From: JBBSJT01 sp041691015
GTDB lineage: Bacteria; Chlamydiota; Chlamydiia; Chlamydiales; Parachlamydiaceae
NCBI GenBank assembly: GCA_041691015.1
Contig: JBEPVN010000068.1
Location: 1-12,842 of the forward strand
Length of the DNA stretch: 12,842 nt
Reading direction: 5' to 3'
This document shows positions 1 through 7,106 of this stretch, one piece after another. Every line of letters begins with the position of its first letter. The stretch's first letter is position 1. Below the pieces are notes generated by a model. It made no database searches. It had not been told where the DNA came from and saw only the letters and a program-made list of their open reading frames with translations. The position numbers were made by a program, and so were the translations under genes.

Positions 1-40
1 AAAGGGTTGTTAATAACTTATAATTTCCTCATCGCCTCTC

Positions 41-377
41 CTACTCTCCGCCTCTTGCGTTAACTTCAAAATTATGAATTCCTGCAATCAGATTGAAGCG
101 TAAACCAAATCGTTTTCTCCTATTCCTGTATCTATCGCTTATAATTTTGAATCTCTTTAAACTTCCTATCACATTTTCATTTATGACCCTTTCTCTAGGA
201 GATTTTTTGATTCTCTTTTTTCTCATCTTTCGTCAAATGAAAATAAGTTCGATACTCCCTTAAATACTCCAAAGCCATTAAGAGCTTATCTTCTATACTT
301 AAATTACTCTTTCTTCCTGCTTTTCTATATCTATGTAAAGTAATGGAAAATATCAAAAAATTAATTATGCAAGAAGT
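41..377 (-). pseudogene. IS5-group transposase remnant (core deleted, frameshifted)
   Basis: Two pieces of a DDE transposase are joined. The upstream piece (about 377 down to 200) reads GRKSNLSIEDKLLMALEYLR followed by EYRTYFHLTKD, the typical N-terminal part of IS5/IS1031-type transposases. It is followed almost at once by DEKKENQKIS and a stop. After a +1 shift near 196-199 the frame resumes as RERVINENVIGSLKRFKI and continues through RYRNRRKRFGLRFNLIAGIH, the C-terminal signature of the same family, to a TAG at 41-43. The middle, which should carry the first catalytic Asp residues, is missing, and the upstream piece has no usual start codon. The product cannot be active. No terminal inverted repeats were recognised, so the outer limits are those of the detectable coding remnant. 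Family assignment is from remembered conserved motifs. Confidence 0.85.
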
Positions 378-391
378 CTATTTGATTCCAT

Positions 392-697
392 TTATTCCCT
401 TCCTCGTTTTCGACTGTTCTTTTGTTTTAATATTTGATCGAGAGTTTGAAAAGATTCAATAGGTATTGGTTTGAATAGTTCAGAAAATTCTACAAGAGAA
501 TCCAAAACCAAGGCAATTTTCAAAAGAGATTCAATCGAAATTTTACCTGTTTTTTCAAATTTTTTTAAGACTCCCAAGCTTACACCCGATCGTTCAGATA
601 ACGACTTTTGTGTGAAGTTGAAAAAAAGCCTTTTTTCTTTGGCACGGCTTGCTATTTGGAAGAGAAGATCGTGAGGATTTAATAAATTAAAGTTCAT
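392..697 (-). CDS. HipB-like XRE-family antitoxin/regulator without HipA
   Basis: A 101-residue DNA-binding protein. A Cro/C1-type helix-turn-helix lies at about residues 26-65 (FTQKSLSERSGVSLGVLKKF, then a short linker and ESLLKIALVL). The C-terminal tail (SFQTLDQILKQK followed by a basic RKRGRE end) is the layout of the XRE regulators that pair with HipA-type serine/threonine kinases in type II toxin-antitoxin operons. In such operons the kinase gene normally follows directly. Here the stop is followed after about 14 bases by a broken transposase, and no HipA reading frame is seen. It therefore looks like an orphan, either left after loss of its toxin or kept as a stand-alone regulator. It probably represses itself through the repeats just upstream of its start. 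Assignment to the HipB-like XRE group is firm; the antitoxin role is inference. Confidence 0.8.
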   Translation of the reverse strand: MNFNLLNPHDLLFQIASRAKEKRLFFNFTQKSLSERSGVSLGVLKKFEKTGKISIESLLKIALVLDSLVEFSELFKPIPIESFQTLDQILKQKNSRKRGRE

Positions 698-753
698 ATA
701 GTATCCATTATCTGGAGTTTTCCCTTATAATGGATGTTATAGTATCCACTAAT
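697..753 (-). promoter_or_regulatory. Putative operator/promoter of the HipB-like gene
   Basis: The 62-base gap between the reductase stop and the regulator start holds two copies of the 11-mer TATAGTATCCA (697-707 and 738-748), spaced 41 bases apart, about four helical turns. An 8-bp inverted repeat TCCATTAT/ATAATGGA (704-711 and 727-734) lies between them. The TATCC/GGAT half-sites resemble the TATCC-N8-GGATA operators known for E. coli HipB. The first copy touches the start codon, which fits autorepression. The repeats are seen directly; the binding function is inferred. Confidence 0.55.
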
Positions 754-759
754 TTAAAG

Positions 760-1920
760 TCAATAAACGTCTTTAAGATAGCGTTTTTGACCGCGGAGTT
801 CTTTTAGATAAGCTTTAGCTTCCGGTTCCTCTTTTTGTCCGAACTGCTGGATGATTTGGAGTAGTGTGCTTTCAACATCTCTTGCCATTTGTTTTGCGTC
901 TCCACAAACATAAAAATGAGCGCCCTCTTGCAGCCAATCATAAATTTCTTGACCCTGTTCCATCATGCGGTGCTGTACATAAATTTTTTCAGGCTGATCG
1001 CGGGAAAATGCGCTGCTAACTTTTAAGCTATTTTGAGAAGTGAGTTCGTTCCAGTAATCTTCATAAAAAAAATCAAAATTTTGATTCCACTCCCCGAAGA
1101 TAAGCCAATGTTTTCCTTGCGCCTTCATATGTATCCGCTCTTGCATAAAGGCTCTAAAGGGAGCAACACCGGTTCCTGGCCCCACCATAATCATTGGAGC
1201 GTTTAAATCAACTGGCACAGTAAACCCATGATGCGGCTGAATATAGACAGGGACTTTAGCCTGATTTAAGGGAGCTAAATTACAAAGATAGTGTGTGCAT
1301 ACGCCGCGTCTAAGAAGTTGATTGCTTTCATATTCAAGCATAGCGACAGTTAAGTGAACTTCATCGCCGACAGCTTTTTTTGCAGAAGAAATGGAATAAA
1401 GTCTTGGAAGAAGGGGCATTAATAAGTTACAAAGTTCCTGAATTTCAAAGGGAGCTTCATTGTTTTCTTCCAAAGCATCCCAAAGTTCATGAGTTGCTTG
1501 ATATTCTTTTAAAGCTTCTTTATTTTGATCTTCTAAAAGCGTTTCAAGTTTTGCTTTTTTTTCTGGATTTGTCTGTTTTTTAGCTATTTCAAGTAAGAGT
1601 TTTTTGCTAATTTCGGTGATATTTGCTTTTTCTTCAAAAAATGTTTTTAATTTGGTGGGATTTTCGCCTTGCTTATCGGTAACTAATTCATCGCCTGTTG
1701 CTTGAATAGAATTTAAAGTCCATGAAACAAGATCCGGATCATTAGAGGGATAAATGCCGATGCTGTCTCCTACATTATAATGAATGTCAGAGCCTTCGAT
1801 ATCGAGTACAATATGATGGGTGTTTTTTTTAGAACCGTCTTTTGAAAGACGTTTTCTTTCTTTGATTTTGGCAAAAAAAGGATTTGTTCTTGAATAGGGA
1901 TTATTATGTTCTTTTAGCAT
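760..1920 (-). CDS. cysJ: CysJ-like flavoprotein reductase without FMN domain
   Basis: A 386-residue cytoplasmic FAD/NADPH oxidoreductase of the sulfite reductase alpha-subunit / P450 reductase family. It matches only the C-terminal two thirds of E. coli CysJ (599 aa): the N-terminal FMN-binding flavodoxin domain is absent. FAD-domain landmarks are GDSIGIYPSNDP (about 51-62), RLYSIS (173-178) and RGVCTHYL (205-212). The NADPH domain has GPGTGVAPFR (247-256) and YVCGDAKQMARDVE near residue 340. The chain ends in RYLKDVY, with a C-terminal Tyr in the position that stacks on the flavin in this family. An insertion of about 80 charged residues (75-155) corresponds to the connecting domain. Chlamydiae carry a short cysJ of this kind. 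Without a hemoprotein partner nearby, the electron acceptor is unknown. It is divergent from the thiamine pyrophosphokinase gene across a 130-bp gap. Confidence 0.85.
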   Translation of the reverse strand: MLKEHNNPYSRTNPFFAKIKERKRLSKDGSKKNTHHIVLDIEGSDIHYNVGDSIGIYPSNDPDLVSWTLNSIQATGDELVTDKQGENPTKLKTFFEEKANITEISKKLLLEIAKKQTNPEKKAKLETLLEDQNKEALKEYQATHELWDALEENNEAPFEIQELCNLLMPLLPRLYSISSAKKAVGDEVHLTVAMLEYESNQLLRRGVCTHYLCNLAPLNQAKVPVYIQPHHGFTVPVDLNAPMIMVGPGTGVAPFRAFMQERIHMKAQGKHWLIFGEWNQNFDFFYEDYWNELTSQNSLKVSSAFSRDQPEKIYVQHRMMEQGQEIYDWLQEGAHFYVCGDAKQMARDVESTLLQIIQQFGQKEEPEAKAYLKELRGQKRYLKDVY

Positions 1921-2050
1921 GTTATTTAACTTCTATTAATTAAAAATGTAATTCAGCATAACATATATAATGATTATTTAGCAAGTAAAGCCTTGTCCCT
2001 AAAGTCAATAATAGTCCATATTGTCCATCTAACTTTAAAGGAACTAAAAA
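1921..2050. promoter_or_regulatory. Divergent intergenic region, cysJ-like / thiamine pyrophosphokinase
   Basis: This very AT-rich gap must carry promoters for both directions. A perfect TATAAT stands at 1966-1971 on the plus strand, but its -35 partner is poor. On the minus strand TTGCTA (about 1985-1980) could serve as a -35 for the reductase with a weak TATGCT-like -10. The plus-strand gene has a clear AAAGGA ribosome-binding site ending about 9 bases before its ATG. No riboswitch-like structure was recognised; in particular I see no TPP (THI) element. Confidence 0.4.
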
Positions 2051-2692
2051 ATGCAAAAAATCAAAGGTTCTGTCGCTATTGTCGCAAATGGAGAAATAGC
2101 GGACTACTCCTTAATTTTTGAAAAACTTAAAAATTATGATATTGTTATAGCAGCAGATGGCGGAGCCTCGCATTGTTTAAAATTAAATATTGTCCCCTCT
2201 ATGATCATTGGCGATTTGGATTCGATCAGTCAAGAAGCATTAACTGCTTTTGCAGCTGTTCCGACTCTCAAATTTCCAAAAGAGAAAGATGAGACTGATC
2301 TTGAACTTGCTATTTTCAAAGCTTTTTCTTTAAATAGCGAAAAAGTAGCGTTATTTGCAGCTACTGGAAATAGGATCGACCATACGCTTGCCAATTTGCA
2401 TTTATTAAGGAGGTTTCCCTCCAAATTATTTATTTACACTGAAAAAGAAACAATTTTTGCGATCAATGAAACCGTTGCGAGAGAACCTTATAAAATTGGA
2501 GCCGCAATTGACCAAACCGTATCATTTTTGCCAATTGGCGGGGATGTGACCTCAGTGACTACCAAAGGCTTTAAATGGGAGTTGAAAGAAACTAATTTAA
2601 GTCAAAATTTTTATAGCATCTCCAATGTCTGCATCGCAAAAAATTCATCGATCAGTTTAAAAAATGGAGATCTTCTTGTATTTCTTGGATAA
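2051..2692 (+). CDS. Thiamine pyrophosphokinase
   Basis: A 213-residue enzyme that transfers pyrophosphate from ATP to thiamine, giving thiamine diphosphate, the cofactor of pyruvate and 2-oxoglutarate dehydrogenases and transketolase. Family landmarks are all present in order: AADGGA (34-39), GDLDSIS (54-60), KDETDLELA (79-87) and TGNRIDHTLANL (105-116). These hold the acidic metal/ATP-binding residues and the conserved Arg-x-Asp-His. The C-terminal half has the beta-sandwich thiamine-binding region ending in GDLLVFLG. Length is typical for bacterial single-domain enzymes. The start is supported by AAAGGA upstream. The lepA gene follows after 43 bases and may share its transcript. Its presence suggests the bacterium takes thiamine from its host and activates it, although no transporter or synthesis gene is visible here. 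Confidence 0.92.
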   Translation: MQKIKGSVAIVANGEIADYSLIFEKLKNYDIVIAADGGASHCLKLNIVPSMIIGDLDSISQEALTAFAAVPTLKFPKEKDETDLELAIFKAFSLNSEKVALFAATGNRIDHTLANLHLLRRFPSKLFIYTEKETIFAINETVAREPYKIGAAIDQTVSFLPIGGDVTSVTTKGFKWELKETNLSQNFYSISNVCIAKNSSISLKNGDLLVFLG

Positions 2693-2735
2693 TGTCGCTT
2701 GAATTCTTAAGTGGAAACCATTAGAATCAGTTCCT

Positions 2736-4541
2736 ATGGAAAAATACAATATAAAAAAAATTAGAAATTTCTCGATTATTGCTCATATCGATCATGGTAA
2801 ATCCACTTTGGCAGACCGCATGCTGGAGCTGACGCATACTGTCGCAGCAAGGGATATGCAAGAGCAGCTTTTGGATGATATGGATCTTGAGAGGGAACGT
2901 GGCATCACCATCAAAGCACACCCTGTGACCATGCATTACAAGGCAAATAACGGGGAAACATACCAAATTAATTTGATCGATACTCCAGGTCACGTTGATT
3001 TTACTTATGAAGTATCAAGGTCTTTGGCAGCTTGCGAGGGCGCAGTATTAGTCGTTGATGCAGCTCAAGGCGTGCAAGCGCAAAGCATGGCAAACGTGCA
3101 TTTAGCTCTTGAGCGCAATCTTGAAATTGTTCCTGTGATCAATAAAATTGATTTACCGAGCGCAGATGTTGAGAGCGTGCGAAAACAAATCGAAGAATTC
3201 ATCGGGCTTGATGCCTCAAACGCGATTGGCTGCTCTGCAAAAACAGGAATTGGGATTAGAGATATCTTAGAGCGCATTATTGAAGATGTTCCCCATCCAA
3301 AAGAGCCTGAAGATGATATCTTAAGAGCGTTGGTTTTTGATTCGCACTATGATATTTATCGTGGGGTCATGGTTTATGTCAGGGTCGTGAGCGGAGAGCT
3401 AAAAAAAGGCTCTATGATCAAAATGATGGCTACTGATAAAACATTTGAAGTTCTGGATGTCGGCGTTTTTATACCTTCTGAAAAATCGGTTGATTCCCTA
3501 CGGCCTGGGGAAGTGGGTTATCTTATTGCAAATATCAAAGTAACATCCGATGTAAAAGTCGGCGACACGATCACGCTGCAAAAATATCCTGCAAAAGAAG
3601 CGCTTCCCGGCTTTAAGAATATTAGCCCTGTTGTTTTTGCAGGCATTTACCCCATGGATACGACAGACTTTTTAGCGTTGCGGGACGCCCTTGAAAAATT
3701 ACAGCTGAATGACTCTGCGCTTCATTTGGAGCAGGAAAGCAGCATGGCGCTAGGCTTTGGTTTTCGATGCGGATTTTTAGGTCTTTTGCATTTGGAGATT
3801 GTTTTTGAGCGGATCATACGCGAATTTGACATTGGGATCATCTCTACTGCGCCAAGTGTTATTTACAAATTTACTTTAAATGACGGAACAACAAAAGAAA
3901 TTGATAATCCGACACATTATCCCGATCCAACATTTATTGAGCGCGTAGAAGAGCCATACGTTAAGTGCCATATTTTAGCCCCGGCAGAGTATATGGGAGC
4001 TATCATGAACTTAGGCCTTGAAAAAAGGGGCACTTGCATCAAGACTGAAACTGTGGATGCAAGACGATTGATGCTTACCTACCGCATTCCTTTAAATGAG
4101 ATCATTATTGATTTTAACGATAAATTAAAATCCCTTACCAAAGGCTATGGCTCATTTGACTATGAATTTGACAGCTACGAAAAAAGCGATATCGTCAAAC
4201 TCGAGATTCGGGTCAATGAAGAGCCTGTCGATGCCTTTTCATGTCTTGTGCATCGATCAAAAGCTGAATCAAAAGGTAGAGCCATCTGCGCTAAGCTTTT
4301 AGAAGTGATTCCGATGCAGCTTTTTAAAGTTCCAATCCAGGCGGCAATCGGCGCTAAAGTGGTAGCAAGAGAAACCATCCGGGCCATTACAAAGAATGTA
4401 ACTGCAAAGTGTTATGGGGGAGATATTTCCCGTAAACGCAAACTTTGGGAAAAGCAGAAAAAAGGTAAAAAGCGCATGAAAGAGATAGGAAAAGTAAATA
4501 TTCCTCAGAGCGCTTTTATGGAAGTTCTTAAGGCAGAATAG
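2736..4541 (+). CDS. lepA: Elongation factor 4 (LepA) GTPase
   Basis: A 601-residue translational GTPase of the expected full length. It acts on the ribosome, where LepA/EF4 is thought to remodel stalled or mis-translocated complexes and to help initiation or subunit biogenesis. G1 is AHIDHGKST (16-24), the switch region RERGITIKAH follows near 50, and DTPGHVDF, NKIDLPSA and GCSAKTG are the G3, G4 and G5 boxes. The EF4-specific C-terminal domain is present: ALGFGFRCGFLGLLHLEI, YGSFDYEF and the basic end KRKLWEKQKKGKKRMKEIG. The start is the ATG just before EKYNIKKIRNFSIIAHIDHG. It has no good Shine-Dalgarno sequence, which is unusual beside its neighbours. uppS begins 15 bases after its stop. 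In Chlamydia lepA sits beside gnd; here gnd is about 3.6 kb downstream. Confidence 0.98.
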   Translation: MEKYNIKKIRNFSIIAHIDHGKSTLADRMLELTHTVAARDMQEQLLDDMDLERERGITIKAHPVTMHYKANNGETYQINLIDTPGHVDFTYEVSRSLAACEGAVLVVDAAQGVQAQSMANVHLALERNLEIVPVINKIDLPSADVESVRKQIEEFIGLDASNAIGCSAKTGIGIRDILERIIEDVPHPKEPEDDILRALVFDSHYDIYRGVMVYVRVVSGELKKGSMIKMMATDKTFEVLDVGVFIPSEKSVDSLRPGEVGYLIANIKVTSDVKVGDTITLQKYPAKEALPGFKNISPVVFAGIYPMDTTDFLALRDALEKLQLNDSALHLEQESSMALGFGFRCGFLGLLHLEIVFERIIREFDIGIISTAPSVIYKFTLNDGTTKEIDNPTHYPDPTFIERVEEPYVKCHILAPAEYMGAIMNLGLEKRGTCIKTETVDARRLMLTYRIPLNEIIIDFNDKLKSLTKGYGSFDYEFDSYEKSDIVKLEIRVNEEPVDAFSCLVHRSKAESKGRAICAKLLEVIPMQLFKVPIQAAIGAKVVARETIRAITKNVTAKCYGGDISRKRKLWEKQKKGKKRMKEIGKVNIPQSAFMEVLKAE

Positions 4542-4556
4542 GGAGTTTGTTTTTTA

Positions 4557-5354
4557 ATGATGAGTTCTTTTGTGGAAGACATTTTGTGTATACAGGCTGA
4601 GAAGAAGGCTCCGTTTGTTTATTTCAAGAAAGAACAATTGGAGCTTTTGGATAAAGCAGGTATTCCAAAACATGTGGCCATTATTCCAGATGGGAATCGC
4701 CGCTGGGCAAAAAAAGAAGAATTCTCATCGACAGAGGGTCATGCTTGCGGCGCTGATATCTTAATGGATGTCGTAAAGTCTGGTAAAGAGCTTGGAATTA
4801 AGACGATGACCTTTTACACATTCTCCACAGAAAATTGGCATCGAAGCGAAGAAGAAGTACAGGGCCTTTTATGGCTTCTTCAATCCTATTTAAGCAGTAA
4901 ATGCAATGAAATGATCGAGTCTGGAATTAGATTTTATACGATCGGCGATTTGTCCGGTTTGCCAAAAGACCTTCGGTGTACAATTGAAGAAACGAAATTA
5001 CTTACCGAATCTTGCGATAAAATAGAGATGGTGCTTGCTGTTAATTATGGAAGCCGCGATGAAATATGCAGGGCGATAAAGGCAATTGCCCTAGATTACT
5101 CGGATGACAAAATATCTTTAAAAAATATTACGACAGAACTTATTTCAACTTATTTAGATACTAAAAAATGGCAGGATCCTGAATTATTAATTCGTACAAG
5201 CGGCGAGATGCGCATTAGTAATTTTTTGCTCTGGCAGTTATCGTATTCAGAAATTTATGTCTCGAATGTGCTTTGGCCGGATTATACCCCAGAACACCTC
5301 TTCCAAGCCATTTATAATTATCAAAAAAGGCAAAGACGACTTGGAGGTCCCTAA
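4557..5354 (+). CDS. uppS: Undecaprenyl diphosphate synthase (cis-prenyltransferase)
   Basis: A 265-residue enzyme that adds isopentenyl units in cis to farnesyl diphosphate, producing the C55 lipid carrier used for peptidoglycan and other envelope sugars. IIPDGNRRWAKK (42-53) carries the catalytic Asp45 and the diphosphate-binding Arg residues. TFYTFSTENWHRS is the conserved second region, and RTSGEMRISNFLLWQ plus LWPDY near the C-terminus are the substrate/metal-binding motifs. It ends in RRLGG, the usual terminus. About 35 residues precede the first motif, so the N-terminus is slightly extended. Two consecutive ATGs (4557 and 4560) are possible starts, with GGGAG about 12 bases upstream. 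The stop abuts the cdsA ATG with no gap, as in Chlamydia. This implies translational coupling. Confidence 0.97.
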   Translation: MMSSFVEDILCIQAEKKAPFVYFKKEQLELLDKAGIPKHVAIIPDGNRRWAKKEEFSSTEGHACGADILMDVVKSGKELGIKTMTFYTFSTENWHRSEEEVQGLLWLLQSYLSSKCNEMIESGIRFYTIGDLSGLPKDLRCTIEETKLLTESCDKIEMVLAVNYGSRDEICRAIKAIALDYSDDKISLKNITTELISTYLDTKKWQDPELLIRTSGEMRISNFLLWQLSYSEIYVSNVLWPDYTPEHLFQAIYNYQKRQRRLGGP

Positions 5355-6227
5355 ATGCTTGAAGATTTCAGCCACTCTAAACAAAGACTTATAGTTGGCG
5401 GTATCGCAACGATTATTCTTTTTATTTGCATCTGGCTCTCTTCATATCCCTATTTCAGACCTTTTTTTACTTTGATTTTATCATTCATAGTAGGCGGAGC
5501 TGTTTTTGAGTATTACAAAATCGCAAAAGGCAAAGGGTTTGTTCCCTTGGATACCATCGGTATTATTTGCTCTTTTGCCTATATCTTTGCAGTTTTCTTA
5601 AGCACTCAAGTACAAGCTTTGAATTATTTACCCGAAATGACCCTGCTACTTTCTGGTCTTGTGATCTTTACAAATTATATTGTAAAGGGGCCAAACCCGC
5701 TTGTGAATTCAGCGATTACTTTTTTTGCGATTGCCTATCTTGCAATACCTCTTGCAACACTTTTGAACATCACCTATTTTTTCCGAGAAGGCTCCATTCA
5801 AGATGGTAGATGGTGGCTTATATTTTTGGTTGTCGTCACAAAAATGACAGATACGGGCGCTTATTTCATAGGCAAGCAATTTGGAAAGCATAAACTCGCA
5901 CCCTATATAAGCCCCGGAAAAACCTGGGAGGGGGCTATCGGTGGTTTTGTGACAGCTCTTTTCTCAGCTGTTGTTCTTTATTATCTTGTCAATTTTATGT
6001 ACGAAAAGCCGCCTATCAATCTTTCGTTATTTCATAGCATTTGGCTTGGCGGGGTTTTGAGCGTGATCGCGCAATTTGGAGATTTGGCAGAATCGCTTTT
6101 AAAAAGAGATGTCGGCATAAAAGACAGCAATCAGATTCCAGGACTTGGAGGAATGCTCGATATTGTAGATTCTCTTGTTTTTACTGCGCCTTTAATGTAT
6201 ATCTATTTAAAAATCCAGGCAGCTTAA
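5355..6227 (+). CDS. cdsA: Phosphatidate cytidylyltransferase (CDP-diglyceride synthase)
   Basis: A 290-residue polytopic inner-membrane enzyme that makes CDP-diacylglycerol from CTP and phosphatidate, the branch point to phosphatidylethanolamine and phosphatidylglycerol. Hydrophobic segments run along almost the whole chain, beginning near residue 13. SPGKTWEGAIGGF and the C-terminal SLLKRDVGIKDSNQIPGLGG followed by MLDIVDS (about 247-273) match the family signature. Two signature positions differ from the common consensus: the His of PGHGG is Leu264, and the Arg of DRxD is Ile270; the Asp pair 269/272 is kept. The start lies directly after the uppS stop, with GGAGG within the uppS end as ribosome-binding site. 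cmk follows after 16 bases. The substrate phosphatidate would come from plsC downstream, and its CTP use pairs with cmk. Confidence 0.95.
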   Translation: MLEDFSHSKQRLIVGGIATIILFICIWLSSYPYFRPFFTLILSFIVGGAVFEYYKIAKGKGFVPLDTIGIICSFAYIFAVFLSTQVQALNYLPEMTLLLSGLVIFTNYIVKGPNPLVNSAITFFAIAYLAIPLATLLNITYFFREGSIQDGRWWLIFLVVVTKMTDTGAYFIGKQFGKHKLAPYISPGKTWEGAIGGFVTALFSAVVLYYLVNFMYEKPPINLSLFHSIWLGGVLSVIAQFGDLAESLLKRDVGIKDSNQIPGLGGMLDIVDSLVFTAPLMYIYLKIQAA

Positions 6228-6243
6228 AATTTTTGGAGAGACG

Positions 6244-6930
6244 ATGATCATTACAATTGATGGGCCGATTGCAACAGGTAAAAGCACCATTGCAAAAAAC
6301 CTGGCTCGCGAGATAGGTTTTATTTATTTTGATACTGGGGCAATGTATCGCTGCATTGCTTATGCAGTTATCAAACATAATGTTCAACTTGAAAATTTGG
6401 AAGAACTGGAGACTTTTTTACAAAATTGCCGTTTTGACATCAAAATTAAGCGCGGCGAAAGATTTTATTTTGTAGAAGATGAAGATGTCACTCAACAGAT
6501 TCGCGGAGAGGCTGTGACATCCCTAGTTTCAAAAGTTGCTGCCATTCAAGCAGTAAGAGCTAAGCTTGTTGCTTTGCAGCGTGTATGGGCAGAGGGTGTC
6601 AATGCGGTTTTTGAAGGAAGGGACTTAGGAACGGTTGTATTTCCAAATGCAGAAGTCAAAATATTTTTAACAGGAAGACCGGAAGTGCGCGCAAAACGCC
6701 GTTTTGAAGAGTTATCTGTTCGCTTTAGAGAAGAGTCCAAAGATTTAACAGTAGAAAAGGTACTAGGAGACATCACAAAGAGAGACACTTACGACTCAAC
6801 GCGTGAGATATCTCCTCTTCGCCAAGCAAAAGATGCTTATGTGATCGATACATCGGATCTTACAGTCGATGAGATTGTTTTTAAAATCCTGGAATATAAA
6901 GACACCATCAAAACTAAGCCGCAGAAATAG
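6244..6930 (+). CDS. cmk: Cytidylate kinase (CMP kinase)
   Basis: A 228-residue cytoplasmic enzyme that phosphorylates CMP/dCMP with ATP. It recycles the CMP set free by phospholipid and lipopolysaccharide synthesis. The P-loop is GPIATGKST (7-15), followed by FDTGAMYRCIAY, the nucleotide-binding stretch of CMP kinases. FEGRDLGTVVFP, RPEVRAKRRFEEL and the lid/NMP region ITKRDTYDSTREISPL are all typical, and the chain ends with the usual YVIDTSDLTVDEIV. Length fits the bacterial family. GGAGAG just before the ATG fixes the start. It is the last gene of the uppS-cdsA-cmk run, and a very strong hairpin follows within 15 bases. Confidence 0.96.
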   Translation: MIITIDGPIATGKSTIAKNLAREIGFIYFDTGAMYRCIAYAVIKHNVQLENLEELETFLQNCRFDIKIKRGERFYFVEDEDVTQQIRGEAVTSLVSKVAAIQAVRAKLVALQRVWAEGVNAVFEGRDLGTVVFPNAEVKIFLTGRPEVRAKRRFEELSVRFREESKDLTVEKVLGDITKRDTYDSTREISPLRQAKDAYVIDTSDLTVDEIVFKILEYKDTIKTKPQK

Positions 6931-6941
6931 AGAAGGCGCAG

Positions 6942-7016
6942 GACTTAAAAAAACACCTCAGTATTTCTAAAACGGCGCTTGCGCCGTTTTAGAAATACTG
7001 GGGTGTTTTTTAAGTC
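6942..7016 (+). terminator. Very long hairpin terminator after cmk
   Basis: A near-perfect inverted repeat of about 35 bp per arm. GACTTAAAAAAACACC... (6942-6978) pairs with ...GGTGTTTTTTAAGTC (6981-7016). There is one G-U pair in RNA and a single bulged A. The core AACGGCGC/GCGCCGTT encloses a minimal loop. Six T residues (7006-7011) follow the GC-rich part on the plus strand and a run of A gives U's on the other strand, so it can stop transcription from either side. The stem is far longer than most intrinsic terminators. It separates cmk from plsC. Confidence 0.9.
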
Positions 7017-7034
7017 TCCTCTCCAGCATTTTAA

Positions 7035-7063
7035 TTGATTTTTAAAATACCGTTATATATTAT
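7035..7063 (+). promoter_or_regulatory. Sigma70-type promoter for plsC
   Basis: TTGATT (7035-7040), a 17-base spacer and TATTAT (7058-7063) form a good housekeeping-type promoter directly behind the cmk terminator. The predicted start near 7070 leaves a leader of about 37 bases with AAGG before the plsC ATG. It implies that plsC is transcribed separately from the cmk operon. Confidence 0.6.
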
Positions 7064-7106
7064 ATTATCGAGATAAGATAAGAATATCTAATAAATAAGG
7101 TTTTTA

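Noticed and set aside
471..674. 67-codon plus-strand open frame opposite the HipB-like gene
   Set aside because: It lies inside the well-supported minus-strand regulator gene and its product has no recognisable features; an antisense shadow.
1921..2050. TPP riboswitch before thiamine pyrophosphokinase
   Set aside because: No THI-box core (CUGAGA...) or paired structure was found in the 130-base leader region.
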